DNA from: Methanosarcina siciliae T4/M
Lineage (GTDB): Archaea > Halobacteriota > Methanosarcinia > Methanosarcinales > Methanosarcinaceae
Direction: 5' to 3'
DNA: 64,000 nucleotides
NCBI RefSeq assembly: GCF_000970085.1
Contig: NZ_CP009506.1
Coordinates: forward strand, 1,302,001 to 1,366,000
Below are positions 17,587 through 26,095 of this stretch, one piece after another; within the stretch, counting starts at the first letter, position 1, and each line of letters begins with the position of its first letter. A program made the translations under genes and the position numbers. The notes beneath the pieces were generated by a model. The model was not told the origin of the DNA, searched no databases, and saw only the letters and a program-made list of their open reading frames with translations.

Positions 17587-18351
17587 TCAATCATCTTCCA
17601 TTACCCTGACAAAATTCCGATCTGACAAATCTTCCTTTCCGGACCAGAAGATCGCTTTGTGATATTTCCATACGTCCGGGTCAAACTCAAGAATGCCCAC
17701 GTGGACAACAAGCTCAAAGACAAACCAGTAACCTGCAAGCAGATGCACAGTACGGATCAGGCTCAGCGCATTCACGTTAAGCAAAGACGTAAAATACCAG
17801 GTTATTGAAAGGATCCATTCGGATATAGGGAGCCCTAGAGGAGCCCAGTTAATATCGTAAAGCACTATTCCTGTTATGGCAATAAGGGCAATTGCGGTGC
17901 TTTCGAAAATAATCAGCAGCTTGAGCACGGGATGGAGTTTTGTAATGTAATGCCCTTCTCGTTCATCATAGAGAGTAAAAGCAGGATATCTGCCTTTCCC
18001 GAAAAAATTCCTTATGATGCCAAAAAGGCGTTCTGCATCCTCCTCTTCGAATATGTAAGCTTCCCTGAAATGATCTATCCTGGACCTGACACACCATCTC
18101 TCCCCCTTGCAGGAAAAAATATTATAAGGGACAAGGATCCAGTTCGCGGCCAGAAAAAAAGGAACCGCAATCATATGAATCGCCCGGGCAGTCTGAAATG
18201 CCATGAAATCCCAGCCGAAGTAGATCCTGAACCCCGTGATCAGAAGGATAAACATGGCAAGCAGGTGAACCAGGTGAGTAATCCTCTCAAGCCAGGTATA
18301 GCGCTCAACTACCATCTTTCCTGAAGCAGGTTTCTCAGCAGACCGTACCAT
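17587..18351 (-). CDS. vhxC: Cytochrome b subunit of second membrane [NiFe] hydrogenase
   Basis: 254 aa with four to five membrane helices and histidines in the helices (for example RITHLVHLLAMFILLITGF, ARAIHMIAVPFFL, HLLAGYWFVFELVVHVGI) that fit b-type heme ligation in the Ni/Fe-hydrogenase cytochrome b family. It would pass electrons from the hydrogenase to methanophenazine. The gene starts 12 nt after vhxA. It is parallel to vhtC at 23474-24286, with conserved VVERYT and the C-terminal segment HVGILEFDPDVWKYHKAIFW, but lacks the longer charged tail of VhtC. Confidence 0.93.
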   Translation of the reverse strand: MVRSAEKPASGKMVVERYTWLERITHLVHLLAMFILLITGFRIYFGWDFMAFQTARAIHMIAVPFFLAANWILVPYNIFSCKGERWCVRSRIDHFREAYIFEEEDAERLFGIIRNFFGKGRYPAFTLYDEREGHYITKLHPVLKLLIIFESTAIALIAITGIVLYDINWAPLGLPISEWILSITWYFTSLLNVNALSLIRTVHLLAGYWFVFELVVHVGILEFDPDVWKYHKAIFWSGKEDLSDRNFVRVMEDD

Positions 18352-18363
18352 AGCAATTCCCCC

Positions 18364-20154
18364 TTAAAGCACCCTGATAGTATGCTCCGGATGCTTTCCG
18401 GTTCTGTCGATTGTATGGACCGCACAGGCAAGGCAGGGATCATAGGAGCGACCCGTATGTAAAATCCCGAGAGGGTTTGCATAGTCAACACCCAGGGCAT
18501 TTTCCGCAGCCGAGATTTTTGTGCCTATGAGGGCCTGCTCAACAGGACCGGGAATTCCCCGTGAATTCCGAGGAGCAAGGTTCCAGGTACTCGGAACCAC
18601 GGCCTGATACAGGGTAACCATCGAATCCGAACCTGTAGCAATCCAGTGCCCCAGAGCTCCTCTAGGAGCTTCCCACAGGCCCATTCCTGTCGAATTCTTT
18701 GCCATCGAAAGATCGGTGTGCACTGCCACCTTTGCCCCCGCCTCAAGATCCTGCAAAATCCATTTCATCAGTTCGGATATCATTACAAGGACCTCCTGCA
18801 TCCTTGCTATCATGCGGGTATAGTTGTTTACGGGAGAATAGCCGTTTTCCCGGAAAGCCTGAACCAGTCCGGTTGTAAGGGGCTCTCCCATAATCATGAG
18901 GCGGGCAAGCGGCCCGACTTCACAGGGAATACCCCCATAATTAGGGGCCTTTGCCCAGGAATAACGGCTTTCCGAACCTTTTGTGTAATCGATTTTGTCA
19001 GGATCCCTTTCAGGAACCGTAACTCCGTTCCATGGAGGACGGTCTCCTTCCTCGTCAATGTAGAAAGAGTGATTAATGCTTTCAGAGATTATTCTGTAGT
19101 CGAATTCTTCAAGTTCCAGATTTCCGTTCATATACCCGGATGGGATAACCCTGTCATCAGCAGGGCTTGTGGGGTCATACCCATCCCCATTTTCAGGCTT
19201 GAAGAAAACTCCGTAAGAAAGAAAACCTATCTTATCTGGATCAGGATAAGCTCCTGCCCGGTCCATTTTCATACTGATGGGCAGCCCGAGAAGCTGTTCT
19301 CCGACCAGTTCCGAGCCAAAAGCTGCAAAAAGAGGAACATCTCCCCAGCCAGAGGAGTGGGAGAAGTCATTGCTCACAAGGGAATTATCCAGAAGCTCCT
19401 GCAGGCGTTCCAAGACGAAATTGACAGCTTTTTGCGGAGAAGAAGCTTTGTAAGTATTTTCAATCCAGGTGTCGGGAGAGAGCCCAAGAGTAAATGCCTC
19501 AACAAACTTCGCAGTTTTTTCAACATAAGCTGCAAGCTCATTGATATCTGCAATCGTCGGGGAATAAACAACTCCTCCTACATGCTGTAAAACGGCATGA
19601 GGCATTTTGCCTGCAACAAGAGAAATGGCATCATGCATATTACGCTGTTCCCCGATGGCACCGAGGTAAGAAGATCCGGCAGGATAACGTATTCCGTTAA
19701 ACTGATTTACTATAGGCATAAAACGTCCGGCCAACTCTCCCCACACTGCATTTCCCGTATCTCCGTATTGCATGAGGATATCATGATAAGCCGGGTTTGC
19801 AAGGTCAGGGCCCCAGAGTATATAGATGTGGGCTGCGTGACTGGCTATGAAATTCAGACCCTGATGAATATTTCTCATCACAAGAGCAGTTTGGGGTACT
19901 TCTTCGACTACTCCGAAGAGTTCATCCAGAGCATTTGCTGCAGCTATGCTGTGGCTAACCGGACAGACCCCGCAGATCCTCTGGGTTAAAAGGGCCGCAT
20001 CTCTCGGGTCTTGATTCATAAGAAATTTCTCAAAACCTCTAAGGAGCAGAGCACTGCTCTGGGCATCGGTAATCACGCCGTCTCCATCGACTTCAGTATT
20101 AATCCTATAATGTCCTTCAATTCTGGAAAGGGGATCTACGGTTACCTGTACCAT
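18364..20154 (-). CDS. vhxA: [NiFe] hydrogenase large subunit, second paralogue
   Basis: 596 aa. Both nickel-ligand motifs are intact: RICGVCPVSH near the N-terminus and DPCLACAVH near the C-terminus, followed by a short extension (TIDRTGKHPEHTIRVL) of the type removed by a maturation protease. Its start overlaps the vhxG stop as TAATG, so translation is coupled. No protease gene belongs to this operon; VhtD from the neighbouring operon is the likely processor. The paralogue VhtA (595 aa) is nearly the same length. In M. barkeri vhx was reported not to be detectably expressed; the sequence here shows no disabling change in the catalytic subunit. Confidence 0.95.
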   Translation of the reverse strand: MVQVTVDPLSRIEGHYRINTEVDGDGVITDAQSSALLLRGFEKFLMNQDPRDAALLTQRICGVCPVSHSIAAANALDELFGVVEEVPQTALVMRNIHQGLNFIASHAAHIYILWGPDLANPAYHDILMQYGDTGNAVWGELAGRFMPIVNQFNGIRYPAGSSYLGAIGEQRNMHDAISLVAGKMPHAVLQHVGGVVYSPTIADINELAAYVEKTAKFVEAFTLGLSPDTWIENTYKASSPQKAVNFVLERLQELLDNSLVSNDFSHSSGWGDVPLFAAFGSELVGEQLLGLPISMKMDRAGAYPDPDKIGFLSYGVFFKPENGDGYDPTSPADDRVIPSGYMNGNLELEEFDYRIISESINHSFYIDEEGDRPPWNGVTVPERDPDKIDYTKGSESRYSWAKAPNYGGIPCEVGPLARLMIMGEPLTTGLVQAFRENGYSPVNNYTRMIARMQEVLVMISELMKWILQDLEAGAKVAVHTDLSMAKNSTGMGLWEAPRGALGHWIATGSDSMVTLYQAVVPSTWNLAPRNSRGIPGPVEQALIGTKISAAENALGVDYANPLGILHTGRSYDPCLACAVHTIDRTGKHPEHTIRVL

Positions 20155-21317
20155 TACTTTTCACCTCCGGTCTTCCCGGAAATATTCTCTTCCGCAACTT
20201 CCTCTTTTTCCCCAGGTTTTTTCAAAACAGTCCTTCTTAAAGCGTGGACACCTGCAGCAAGAAGTGCCCCTCCTATTGCCACACCTGCCACAGTATCAAG
20301 ATGCGTCCCGACAATTCCGGCATCTTCACTTTCCACGAAAAAGGGCCTGGTACTGTCCGGGAACCCCGGCTGTACGCAGCCTATACAGGGAGACCCTGCC
20401 TGCGGACAGAAAGATTGGTGTCCGTTCCAGTGACGAGTGGCACAATCAGCATGGGTATACGGCCCTTTACACCCCAGTTTCCAGAGGCAATTCGGTCCGC
20501 CTACTGTCAGGTCAAGCTCCCCGCGGTCATAATATCCGCGGCGTGGGCAGTTGTCGTGTATAACATGATCCGGAGGGAAGAAAACTTTCGGTCGGTTCCA
20601 TCTGTCCAGCACGTAAGGGAGATCATCAGGCACCTTGATTTTTCCCAGGACAACCGCGCTTATTGTCAGAAATACCCAGTCGGGGTGAGCAGGACAGCCG
20701 TTAATGTTGATAACCGGTTTATCAATTCCGAGCAGATCAATGATTCCTTTTGAAGAATCTTCCATCGTAAAAGCGATCCCACGGTGGTCAAGAAGTTCTT
20801 TGACATCACTTTTCGCAGCATTTACTCCACTGTTAGTAGCACATTGCCCGATTGCTATAATTACCGAGGCGTTTTTTGCAGCTTTCTCGTAAACTTCCTT
20901 ATATGTCCTGCCTCCGATTACCAGATATTTACCCGTACCATCAGGCCCGTTCGGGACTCCACCTTCAGAAATAAAAACATATCCTTTTTCATTTTCCAGA
21001 ATCTCATCCAGCAGGAGCTCAGAGTTCAGATCACTGGTATTTGCAGGTTTTCCGTCTACGAAAATTCCCTGCTGCATCATCAGGATTTCCTGATAGAGCA
21101 GATTGAGGTTTAAATATTGGAGCAGTTCTACGATATCGGGTGTCCCTCCGTCAAGCATTGATATGCTGCAACCGCTACACTCTACCCCATGGAGCCACAA
21201 TACTTTAGTTTCAGAAAGTTCAAGGGCTTTTGCCAGATCACTTTTATAGGTCTGCAAAAACAGCGAAGCTCCCAGTACCCCGACGGCTTTTATAAAAGTC
21301 CGACGGTCCATTTTCAT
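20154..21317 (-). CDS. vhxG: [NiFe] hydrogenase small subunit with Tat signal, second paralogue
   Basis: 387 aa. A twin-arginine signal (DRRTFIKAVGVLGASLF) directs export across the membrane, so the hydrogenase faces outward. Cysteines for the iron-sulfur clusters are present: proximal ECSGC, then GQCATNS and NGCPAHPDW, and a C-terminal set (CPRRGYYDRG, CLWKLGCKGPYTHADC, CPQAGSPCIGC). A C-terminal hydrophobic helix anchors it. The ATG at 21317 lacks a Shine-Dalgarno. The codons before it read KFKNLDF, as in VhtG's leader, but contain no ATG/GTG/TTG start, so the N-terminus may be shortened or use a rare start. The paralogue VhtG is 383 aa. Confidence 0.93.
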   Translation of the reverse strand: MKMDRRTFIKAVGVLGASLFLQTYKSDLAKALELSETKVLWLHGVECSGCSISMLDGGTPDIVELLQYLNLNLLYQEILMMQQGIFVDGKPANTSDLNSELLLDEILENEKGYVFISEGGVPNGPDGTGKYLVIGGRTYKEVYEKAAKNASVIIAIGQCATNSGVNAAKSDVKELLDHRGIAFTMEDSSKGIIDLLGIDKPVININGCPAHPDWVFLTISAVVLGKIKVPDDLPYVLDRWNRPKVFFPPDHVIHDNCPRRGYYDRGELDLTVGGPNCLWKLGCKGPYTHADCATRHWNGHQSFCPQAGSPCIGCVQPGFPDSTRPFFVESEDAGIVGTHLDTVAGVAIGGALLAAGVHALRRTVLKKPGEKEEVAEENISGKTGGEK

Positions 21318-21390
21318 GAAGTCGAGATTTTTAAACTTTTCAAGTAAAGATTCTTCACTCGTTCGGCTTCCCCCGGAATAATTAATATTT

Positions 21391-21400
21391 CTTTATATAG
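21391..21400 (-). promoter_or_regulatory. TATA box of the vhx operon
   Basis: On the minus strand CTATATAAAG is centred about 26 nt upstream of a predicted transcript start near 21369, leaving an about 50-nt leader before vhxG. Its good match to an archaeal TATA box means the absence of a TATA box would not explain reported lack of expression. Confidence 0.55.
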
Positions 21401-21894
21401 AGATATAATAAGAAAAAGACGCTATTGTATTAAAAGACTATTATGGAAAAGCCTATTTCAGCCTTGAATAACCTGTTAAGCCCCAGAGATCGAAGATAAC
21501 TTTTTTCGAGTTCCTGGTTTTCGTCCACCGGTTCGATGGGAAAACTATACCTCTCCCAGCTCTTACGCGGATAAGTTCTGAAGAAAATTAAATATTAATT
21601 AGAAAGAATATTTACAAATATATCAAATTTAAAAGAATTCTTCTTTAACCTGACATACGGATATATTACCGCCATCCTGTAGTCTATTACTTATTCCGTT
21701 ACCTATTAGATTTGCTTTTCAATTTGTCGAAATATCCCGACTACAGTTAAAATAAATATAGTTTTTCTAAAGATTTATATATTTTAATATCTATTTTATA
21801 TATTGAGATATATATTGAAATTTTAAATTTAGTATTTGTAGTTAATATAGAAAAAAACAAGATACACTACATATCATGAGATAGAATTCATCAA
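21401..21894. other. Intergenic region between vhxG and the PG-binding protein gene
   Basis: No gene seen. The middle (about 21470-21580) is less AT-rich than the flanks and may be old gene debris. The 150 bp before 21895 are very AT-rich with TATATATT-like runs that could serve as promoter for the plus-strand gene. Confidence 0.4.
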
Positions 21895-22863
21895 GTGGGG
21901 TATGATATGACTATTGGGGACGGTCACGATTTAAAGTCGCGGATATTTGCAGGCGACGAGGTTTTGCAGGCTTGCTATGACAACGAAAGGGTTCTTCAAA
22001 GAGGAGACAGCGGTTCTGCAGTGAAGAAAGTTCAGGAAGCTCTGATGATTCTTGGTATTCCCGTGCCAAAAGTCGGAGCCAATGGCGTCTTTGGAGGCGA
22101 AACCGAGATAGCTGTCAGAAGTTACCAGGAAGCGCGAAGGTTGAAAGTTGATGGTATAATAGGAGCAGAGACTATAGGCAACCTTGACTCAGAATTTTAC
22201 ACCGGACCCCCGGAGCCTTCGACTTCACCATCAACGGAACCTCAGATGTCAAAGATTTCAACTCCATTAAAACCGGAATCTCCGGTCAGGTCACCAAGGG
22301 CGTCTACAGTTAGACTGGAGGGAGAATCCCCAGTTGAGCCGAAAGTACCTCCCGTCCCGCCTGTAAAGGAACCAAAAGTTCCGTCTGTGGAGGCAGTTCC
22401 GGGCCTTAAACCTTTACCCCCGGTCAAAGAAGTACACGTACCCCCTGTTCCATCGGTACGGGAAGTTTCGGCCAGACCAGAACATACCCTCAGGCATGTC
22501 AAAACAAAGCCGCCTTCAACTGCACCTTTCGCTGCACCTGTGACTCCGGAAATCCCCCCGGTTAACAGCCAGGGCCGCAAATTCCACTCTTCAGGGATAT
22601 GGAACGAGGATAGTTACCTTGAAATTCAGGGTGGTCAATCGATGCACTTTAAGGTAAAAAATCTCCATGTCCATGCGTCAACTATCCGGATAAAAGCCGA
22701 GAATGGAGAATCCCAGGGTGCCACGATTCAAGCTCAAGACGCTGCCGATTTCGAGTTTTCCATAGCTGGTAAAGAGCCACTTGACTGGAGATTTGACATA
22801 GAAACCGATAGCGATACGGCTTTACTGGAGTGGTATCTCTACAGTAACTGGGTACCGGAGTAA
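21895..22863 (+). CDS. Peptidoglycan-binding-domain protein resembling contractile-injection-system accessory proteins
   Basis: 322 aa in three parts. Residues about 18-105 form a PG_binding_1 fold introduced by FAGDEVLQACYDNERVLQRG, then AVKKVQEALMILG and GVFGGETEIAVRSYQ; the FAGDxxLxACxxxERVLxRG lead-in is one I associate with PG-binding proteins found in extracellular contractile injection system (eCIS) clusters. Residues about 105-225 are a Pro-rich, low-complexity linker (many PPVP/VK-E repeats). The last 90 residues look like a small beta domain. There is no signal peptide. Methanosarcina has no murein, so the target is not obvious. It is convergent with vhtD (16 bp apart) and sits between two hydrogenase operons; no eCIS tube, sheath or spike gene is in the window. 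Domain call is firm, eCIS link is inference. Confidence 0.8.
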   Translation: MGYDMTIGDGHDLKSRIFAGDEVLQACYDNERVLQRGDSGSAVKKVQEALMILGIPVPKVGANGVFGGETEIAVRSYQEARRLKVDGIIGAETIGNLDSEFYTGPPEPSTSPSTEPQMSKISTPLKPESPVRSPRASTVRLEGESPVEPKVPPVPPVKEPKVPSVEAVPGLKPLPPVKEVHVPPVPSVREVSARPEHTLRHVKTKPPSTAPFAAPVTPEIPPVNSQGRKFHSSGIWNEDSYLEIQGGQSMHFKVKNLHVHASTIRIKAENGESQGATIQAQDAADFEFSIAGKEPLDWRFDIETDSDTALLEWYLYSNWVPE

Positions 22864-22879
22864 ACAAAAACAAAAAAGG

Positions 22880-23365
22880 TCAAAGTAGAGAAGAGATCTC
22901 TTTCCTGATAAGCCTTATAGCTTCATCCACAGCCCCGAGGACTTCAGGACTGATATCCCTGGAGAATTCAGTAGCCAGCTCTCCGATCTCTATCCCTATT
23001 ACCACGATTTCCGGAAGGTGCTGCACCTGCTCTCCAATTCTCAACACATCGGTAATTGTGAGATCATGAACCGAGACCAGGGTGTGAAGCTCAGTGCCCT
23101 CTATCAGGTCCCCGCCTTCGATGCGGTGTACCGAACCTTTCCGGTTGCCGGTCAGGACTGCATCGACGATTATGACTTTGCTTGCCCCGTCGAGCAGGTT
23201 CAGGAGATCAAGTCCACAGACCCCGGCATCCGCGATATCAAGCCCGTCAAGTCCGTCAAGTTCCGTTTTTTTAAGGGCTTCGATAACTTTCAGGCCAATT
23301 CCGTCGTCCCCCATCAGCGGGCTTCCACAGCCCAGAACCCTCACAGGAGCATGTAATATAGGCAT
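22880..23365 (-). CDS. vhtD: Hydrogenase maturation endopeptidase
   Basis: 161 aa, HycI/HyaD-type protease that cuts the C-terminal extension of the nickel-loaded large subunit. Visible are the N-terminal GCGSPLMGDDGIG motif (Asp21 corresponds to the metal-binding acidic residue), VDAVLTG (Asp68) and SVHDL (His100), the expected metal ligands. It is last in vhtGACD, 108 bp after vhtC. As the only such protease here it may serve both VhtA and VhxA, which carry similar C-terminal extensions. Confidence 0.93.
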   Translation of the reverse strand: MPILHAPVRVLGCGSPLMGDDGIGLKVIEALKKTELDGLDGLDIADAGVCGLDLLNLLDGASKVIIVDAVLTGNRKGSVHRIEGGDLIEGTELHTLVSVHDLTITDVLRIGEQVQHLPEIVVIGIEIGELATEFSRDISPEVLGAVDEAIRLIRKEISSLL

Positions 23366-23473
23366 ATTCTCACTTTTAAGGTGCTATTGGTTTTAAATCA
23401 TACATCTGCCTTACAGATTTTTCCGTTTTTTTCGAACATGCCCATATTACGGTTTACCGATTTATTCCGGAAA

Positions 23474-24286
23474 TTACTCCTTTAAGGCTTCAGGAGCCTT
23501 TTCTGACGAGTCGTGCCAGAGCTCGCTGTCAGGAAGGTGTTTTGGTTTGGGTTTAACGATTTCTGCGTAGCGGGAATCTGAAAGGTCCTCTTTTCCGGAC
23601 CAGAAGATTGTCTTGTGGTGCTTCCAGACATGCGGGTTAAACTCAAGGATACCCACGTGAACAACCAGTTCAAAGACAAAAAAATAAGTCATTAACAGGT
23701 GGAGAGCCCTGTAAAACTGCAGGGAAGACATATTGAAAGCAGGTGCAACCAGGTCTCCTGCCGAAAGGATCCATGACCCTATCGGGAGTCCTAAGAGCGC
23801 CCAGTCAAGCCTGTAAATGACAATGCCTGAAACGGCGATCACAAAGATGGCGGTGCCTTCAAGCACGATAAGGATCTTCATTAAGGGGTGGAGTTTGGTC
23901 TTATAGTGTCCCGACACCTCATCATAAATGGTGAATGCGGGGTACTCACCCTTTCCGAAGAAATTGAGAATTATTGCCTTCAGGCGCTTGGCATCTTCAG
24001 GGCCAAAGACATAATGGTCCATGAAATGTGCGATTTTTTCCTGAACCCCACCTTCGGTTGCAGAGAAGATGTTGTACGGAATAAGGATCCAGTTCACTGC
24101 AAGCAGGGCAGGAACCGCGATCATGTGAAGGGCGCGGGCATTATGGAAACTCATGAAGTCCCAGCCTGCGTAGATTTTAAACCCGGTAATGATGAGCAAC
24201 AGCATCGCCGCAGCGTGTATGGTATGAGCCGTCCGGTCAAGGACGGTATAACGCTCAACAACCATCGGGTTGTCTTTGGGTTTCAT
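23474..24286 (-). CDS. vhtC: Cytochrome b subunit of methanophenazine-reducing hydrogenase
   Basis: 270 aa, integral membrane b-type cytochrome that takes electrons from VhtG and reduces methanophenazine. Helices with histidines (AHTIHAAAMLLLIITGF, ARALHMIAVPALLAVNW, YRALHLLMTYFFVFELVVHVGI) fit heme ligation. It starts 14 nt after vhtA. Compared with VhxC it has an additional charged tail (EIVKPKPKHLPDSELWHDSS) of unknown role. Confidence 0.95.
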   Translation of the reverse strand: MKPKDNPMVVERYTVLDRTAHTIHAAAMLLLIITGFKIYAGWDFMSFHNARALHMIAVPALLAVNWILIPYNIFSATEGGVQEKIAHFMDHYVFGPEDAKRLKAIILNFFGKGEYPAFTIYDEVSGHYKTKLHPLMKILIVLEGTAIFVIAVSGIVIYRLDWALLGLPIGSWILSAGDLVAPAFNMSSLQFYRALHLLMTYFFVFELVVHVGILEFNPHVWKHHKTIFWSGKEDLSDSRYAEIVKPKPKHLPDSELWHDSSEKAPEALKE

Positions 24287-24300
24287 TCTGGATCGCCTCC

Positions 24301-26088
24301 TTATACTATTCTTAAAGTACGTGGAGTATTTTTCCCGGTAAGGTCAATGGTGTGAACCGCGCATGAAACGCAGGGGTCATAGGACCTACCGATATGAAGG
24401 ATGTTAACAGGATTGGTGTAATTGACACCAAGAGAATTTTCTACGGCATTGATCTTTGCCCCTATAAGGGACTGCTCAAGAGGTCCGGGGACACCTGCAC
24501 TGTCTCTTGGAGAGAGGTTCCAGGTACTCGGAACAACCGGCTGATAGTTAATGACCTTTGAGTTGCTGTCAGTGGAGACCCAGTGCCCGAGAGCCCCGCG
24601 CGGAGCTTCCCAGAGGCCCATTCCCGTAGAGTCCTTGGCCATCGAAAGATCAGTATCAACAGCGATCCTGCCGTTCGGGTCGTAATCTTCAGTTACCCAT
24701 TTAAGGAGCTCGTTTGCGATAATTGCGGTTTCCTGAATGCGAGCCACCATTCTGGTATAGACGTTGGCTGCAGAGTAGCCGTTCTCATTAAAAGCCAGAG
24801 CAAGGCCGGTCACAAGGGGCTCTTTAGCTGCAAGCATACGTGCAAGAGGCCCTACCTCACAGGGGATGCCTTCATATCTCGGAGCCTTGCTCCAGGAGTA
24901 CCTGCTGTCGGAACCCTGGTCAAAGCGGATTGCGTCAGGATCGGTTAACGGGTTTGTCTCACCATTTGAGGGATGGAGGTCATCGGTATCTTCATAGAAA
25001 GCGTGAGCAACACTCTCTGTAATCTTGCTCGCGTCGAGGTTCTGGTACTCGAGGTTTCCGGTTACAATACCTGAAGTCAGGAAGCGGTCACCTGCAGGGC
25101 TGCTCGGATCGTACCCGTCTCCGTTCTCGGGGTTGAAGAAGCCACCATATGCAAGGAAATCGATTTTTGAGGGGTCGCTGTATCCGCCTATATTATCGTG
25201 TTTAAGGCTTGCAGGAAGCCCAAGCAGGGTTTCTCCGACAAGTTCGGAACCAAAAGCCGCATAGAACTCCGTATCTCCCCAGCCGGCTTCCCTGGAAAAG
25301 TCATTTGAGGTTACGGATTTGTCAACAAGGCCTGTGAGGTGTTCTACCACGAAATTCACGGCTTTCTGAGGAGAGCTTGCCTTGTAGGTGTTTTCAATCC
25401 AGGTATCAAAAGGAACCCTCAGGGTGTAACTGGAAACGAAGTCCATTACCTGGAGATAATAAGAGGAAAGCTTGCCAATATCTGCAATATTTGGCTTGTA
25501 AGTATATCCGCCCGGATAGGATGTGACCTGGTGGGGCATTTTGCCGCCAATTACTGCAATGGCTTCCTGAAGGCGTTTCTTTTCAGGAATTGCTGCAAGG
25601 TAAGAAGACCCTACAGGCACGGATTCCCCATCGATCTTGTAGCTGATAGGGGCAAACCTGCCGACCATTTCTTTCCAGACTGCAGTTCCGGTCTCTCCGA
25701 GGGGAGTGAGGACATCCCGATATGCAGGATTTGCAAGGTCAGGGCCCCAGAGAATGTAGATATGGGTTGCGTGGCTTGCAAGGAAGTTGAGAGCCTGGTT
25801 AATGTTTCTTGCTACAAGGGCATCTTTTGGAATAGTGTCAGCCACCCCGAAGAGGTCATCAAGGGCGTTGGCAGCGGTAAGGGAATGAGAAGTAGGACAG
25901 ACCCCGCAGATCCTCTGGACAAGAAGGGCAGCGTCCCTTGGGTCCTGGTTCTGCAGGATGCGTTCAAAGCCTCTGAACATGAGGCAGGAACTCTGGGCAT
26001 CACTGATGACACCATCGGCATCAACTTCAGTGGAAAGGCGAAGATGACCTTCAATCCTTGTTAAGGGGTCGACTGTAACGTTTACCAT
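24301..26088 (-). CDS. vhtA: [NiFe] hydrogenase large subunit, methanophenazine-reducing
   Basis: 595 aa catalytic subunit. Nickel ligands are RICGVCPTSH (N-terminal) and DPCVSCAVH (C-terminal), followed by the removable extension TIDLTGKNTPRTLRIV. It oxidises H2 outside the membrane; with VhtC, methanophenazine and heterodisulfide reductase it forms an energy-conserving chain. The start is 7 nt after the vhtG stop. Confidence 0.97.
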   Translation of the reverse strand: MVNVTVDPLTRIEGHLRLSTEVDADGVISDAQSSCLMFRGFERILQNQDPRDAALLVQRICGVCPTSHSLTAANALDDLFGVADTIPKDALVARNINQALNFLASHATHIYILWGPDLANPAYRDVLTPLGETGTAVWKEMVGRFAPISYKIDGESVPVGSSYLAAIPEKKRLQEAIAVIGGKMPHQVTSYPGGYTYKPNIADIGKLSSYYLQVMDFVSSYTLRVPFDTWIENTYKASSPQKAVNFVVEHLTGLVDKSVTSNDFSREAGWGDTEFYAAFGSELVGETLLGLPASLKHDNIGGYSDPSKIDFLAYGGFFNPENGDGYDPSSPAGDRFLTSGIVTGNLEYQNLDASKITESVAHAFYEDTDDLHPSNGETNPLTDPDAIRFDQGSDSRYSWSKAPRYEGIPCEVGPLARMLAAKEPLVTGLALAFNENGYSAANVYTRMVARIQETAIIANELLKWVTEDYDPNGRIAVDTDLSMAKDSTGMGLWEAPRGALGHWVSTDSNSKVINYQPVVPSTWNLSPRDSAGVPGPLEQSLIGAKINAVENSLGVNYTNPVNILHIGRSYDPCVSCAVHTIDLTGKNTPRTLRIV

Positions 26089-26095
26089 TTTTTAC

